From: Succinivibrio sp.
Lineage (GTDB): Bacteria > Pseudomonadota > Gammaproteobacteria > Enterobacterales > Succinivibrionaceae
DNA length: 6,670 bases
Direction of reading: 5' to 3'
Assembly: GCA_017959135.1 (NCBI GenBank)
Contig: JAGDBH010000171.1
Location: 1-6,670, forward strand
The stretch's first letter is position 1. Each line of letters begins with the position of its first letter. Below the pieces are notes generated by a model that ran no database searches, was not told the DNA's origin, and worked only from the letters and a program-made list of their open reading frames with translations. The translations under genes were made by a program, and so were the position numbers. Below, in pieces: positions 6,123 through 6,670 of this stretch.

Positions 6123-6398
6123 ATGTTAACCGCAGAAGATATCCTGCGCATTGGAGAAGGTGTCGCAGATACAGAAGTTACTACAGCAAAAGAAGTACAT
6201 TTAAATCAAAAGGTTGTACCAAGAGAGGTATTTGAAGAAGACGAAAGCTTTGATGTACCAGAAGCTTATATTTCCCCTGATTTAAAATCTATGATTGATG
6301 TTGCTCAGACGGAGATTAATAAGATTAAGGCAATTGGTATGACTCAGTATCTGAAGACCAAATCAGATGCAAAAACAAAGTCGGTTATCAAGATTTAG
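6123..6398 (+). CDS. Unrecognised small acidic protein, 91 residues
   Basis: I do not recognise this protein. It has a good ribosome binding site, GAGG at 6111-6114 with an 8-base spacer to ATG 6123, a candidate promoter upstream and a strong intrinsic terminator 22 bases after its TAG stop (6396-6398), so it is very probably a real single-gene unit. The product has no signal peptide, membrane segment, Cys or Trp. The first half is acidic, with a cluster EVFEEDESFDVPE (35-47). A likely helix follows from about 53 to 80 (DLKSMIDVAQTEINKIK and onward), and the tail is basic (KTKSDAKTKSVIKI, 78-91). It looks like a small cytosolic protein, possibly a partner or regulator of another protein, but that is a guess. 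It shows no double-glycine leader or other export mark, and the neighbouring ABC gene is convergent, so co-function is not implied. It could be a lineage-restricted gene. Confidence 0.75.
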   Translation: MLTAEDILRIGEGVADTEVTTAKEVHLNQKVVPREVFEEDESFDVPEAYISPDLKSMIDVAQTEINKIKAIGMTQYLKTKSDAKTKSVIKI

Positions 6399-6420
6399 AG
6401 AGTGTGTGTGAGAAAAAGGG

Positions 6421-6455
6421 ATTCCGCGTTACAAAATAACGCGGAATATTTTTTT
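6421..6455. terminator. Bidirectional intrinsic terminator
   Basis: ATTCCGCGTTA (6421-6431) and TAACGCGGAAT (6437-6447) form a perfect 11-bp stem around the loop CAAAA, followed on the plus strand by seven T (6449-6455). On the minus strand the same stem is followed by CCCTTTTTCTC (complement of 6410-6420). It therefore ends both the 91-residue gene and the convergent ABC transporter gene, whose stop codon touches the T tract. Confidence 0.93.
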
Positions 6456-6670
6456 AAACTGCTGAAGCTTCTGTAAACTTCCAGGTCGCATTGTCCTCAG
6501 ATAATAGAGCATATCTGTGAACCCCCAGAAGTGTTGAACGATGACCTACACTAATCATAATAGTATCAGGCAGATTGTCCTTTAAAAGCTTATAGGACTT
6601 ATGCTCAATGTTCTCATCCATTGCAGAGCTGGCCTCATCTAAGAACAGCATCTGAGGCTTAATCAGAAGA
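6454..6670 (-). CDS. ABC transporter ATP-binding domain, YddA/SbmA-BacA (ABCD-like) type, C-terminal end only
   Basis: Only the last 71 codons lie in the window; the frame stays open to base 6670, so the gene begins beyond the right edge, and the ATG at 6651 is internal. The visible part holds the end of a nucleotide-binding domain: LLIKPQMLFLDEASSAMDE carries the Walker B aspartate, the catalytic glutamate and the D-loop, and ISVGHRSTL holds the switch histidine. The GHRSTL wording with a following H and a final W-F/L segment is typical of the fused permease-ATPase group that includes E. coli YddA and mycobacterial Rv1819c, related to peroxisomal ABCD proteins and with SbmA/BacA-like membrane domains. 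Members sit in the inner membrane and import peptides, cobalamin or other hydrophilic compounds, or are uncharacterised. The substrate here is unknown. It is convergent with the 91-residue gene and shares its terminator. Stop is TAA at 6454-6456. Confidence 0.88.
   Translation of the reverse strand, partial: LLIKPQMLFLDEASSAMDENIEHKSYKLLKDNLPDTIMISVGHRSTLLGVHRYALLSEDNATWKFTEASAV

Noticed and set aside
6402..6410. GTGTGTGTG dinucleotide run as a phase-variable repeat.
   Set aside because: Only about four units, located after the stop codon and before the terminator, so a length change would alter no protein or promoter.
6123..6670. The 91-residue protein as a peptide precursor handled by the adjacent ABC transporter.
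   Set aside because: The two genes are convergent with separate transcripts, the small protein has no double-glycine or signal-type leader, and the visible ABC end looks like the YddA/SbmA importer-like group, not a peptidase-containing exporter.

Overview
The window reads as chromosomal DNA from a gammaproteobacterium. PurH, PurD, a YjaG/DUF416 protein, a MepM-type murein endopeptidase and the end of a YddA/SbmA-type ABC transporter all resemble their enterobacterial counterparts. The strongly AT-rich intergenic DNA together with moderately AT-rich genes fits an anaerobic gut lineage such as Succinivibrionaceae. That assignment is an inference from protein character and base composition, not a database result.

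Layout from left to right. At 1-898 is the 3' part of purH, then purD (911-2191) after a 12-base gap, then a TSUP-family (TauE/SafE) membrane transporter (2208-2984, GTG start) after a 16-base gap. These three read as one operon. A 9-bp inverted repeat at 3007-3036 separates it from the convergent yjaG-like gene (3061-3657, minus strand). An AT-rich divergent intergenic region (3658-4139) carries likely extended -10 promoters for yjaG and for mepM, plus two AT-rich palindromes. mepM (4140-5825, GTG start) encodes a membrane-anchored M23 peptidase and is followed by a strong hairpin at 5841-5872. A second AT-rich gap (5826-6122) leads into an unrecognised 91-residue acidic protein gene (6123-6398). 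This ends at a clear bidirectional terminator (6421-6455) shared with the minus-strand ABC transporter gene, whose last 71 codons occupy 6454-6670.

How the genes work together. purH and purD supply steps of IMP synthesis: PurD makes GAR, and PurH does the last two steps. yjaG lies close to purHD in E. coli too, so that part is conserved neighbourhood. The TSUP gene is an addition to the purine operon. mepM and the ABC transporter belong to envelope biology and appear to be independent units. I found no new defence system, mobile element, CRISPR array, tRNA or rRNA. The items most worth a second look are the orphan 91-residue gene with its own promoter, Fur-like site and terminator; the TSUP gene in the purine operon; the palindromes upstream of mepM; and a shared translation-start leader containing ATGA(A)GG in front of three genes.
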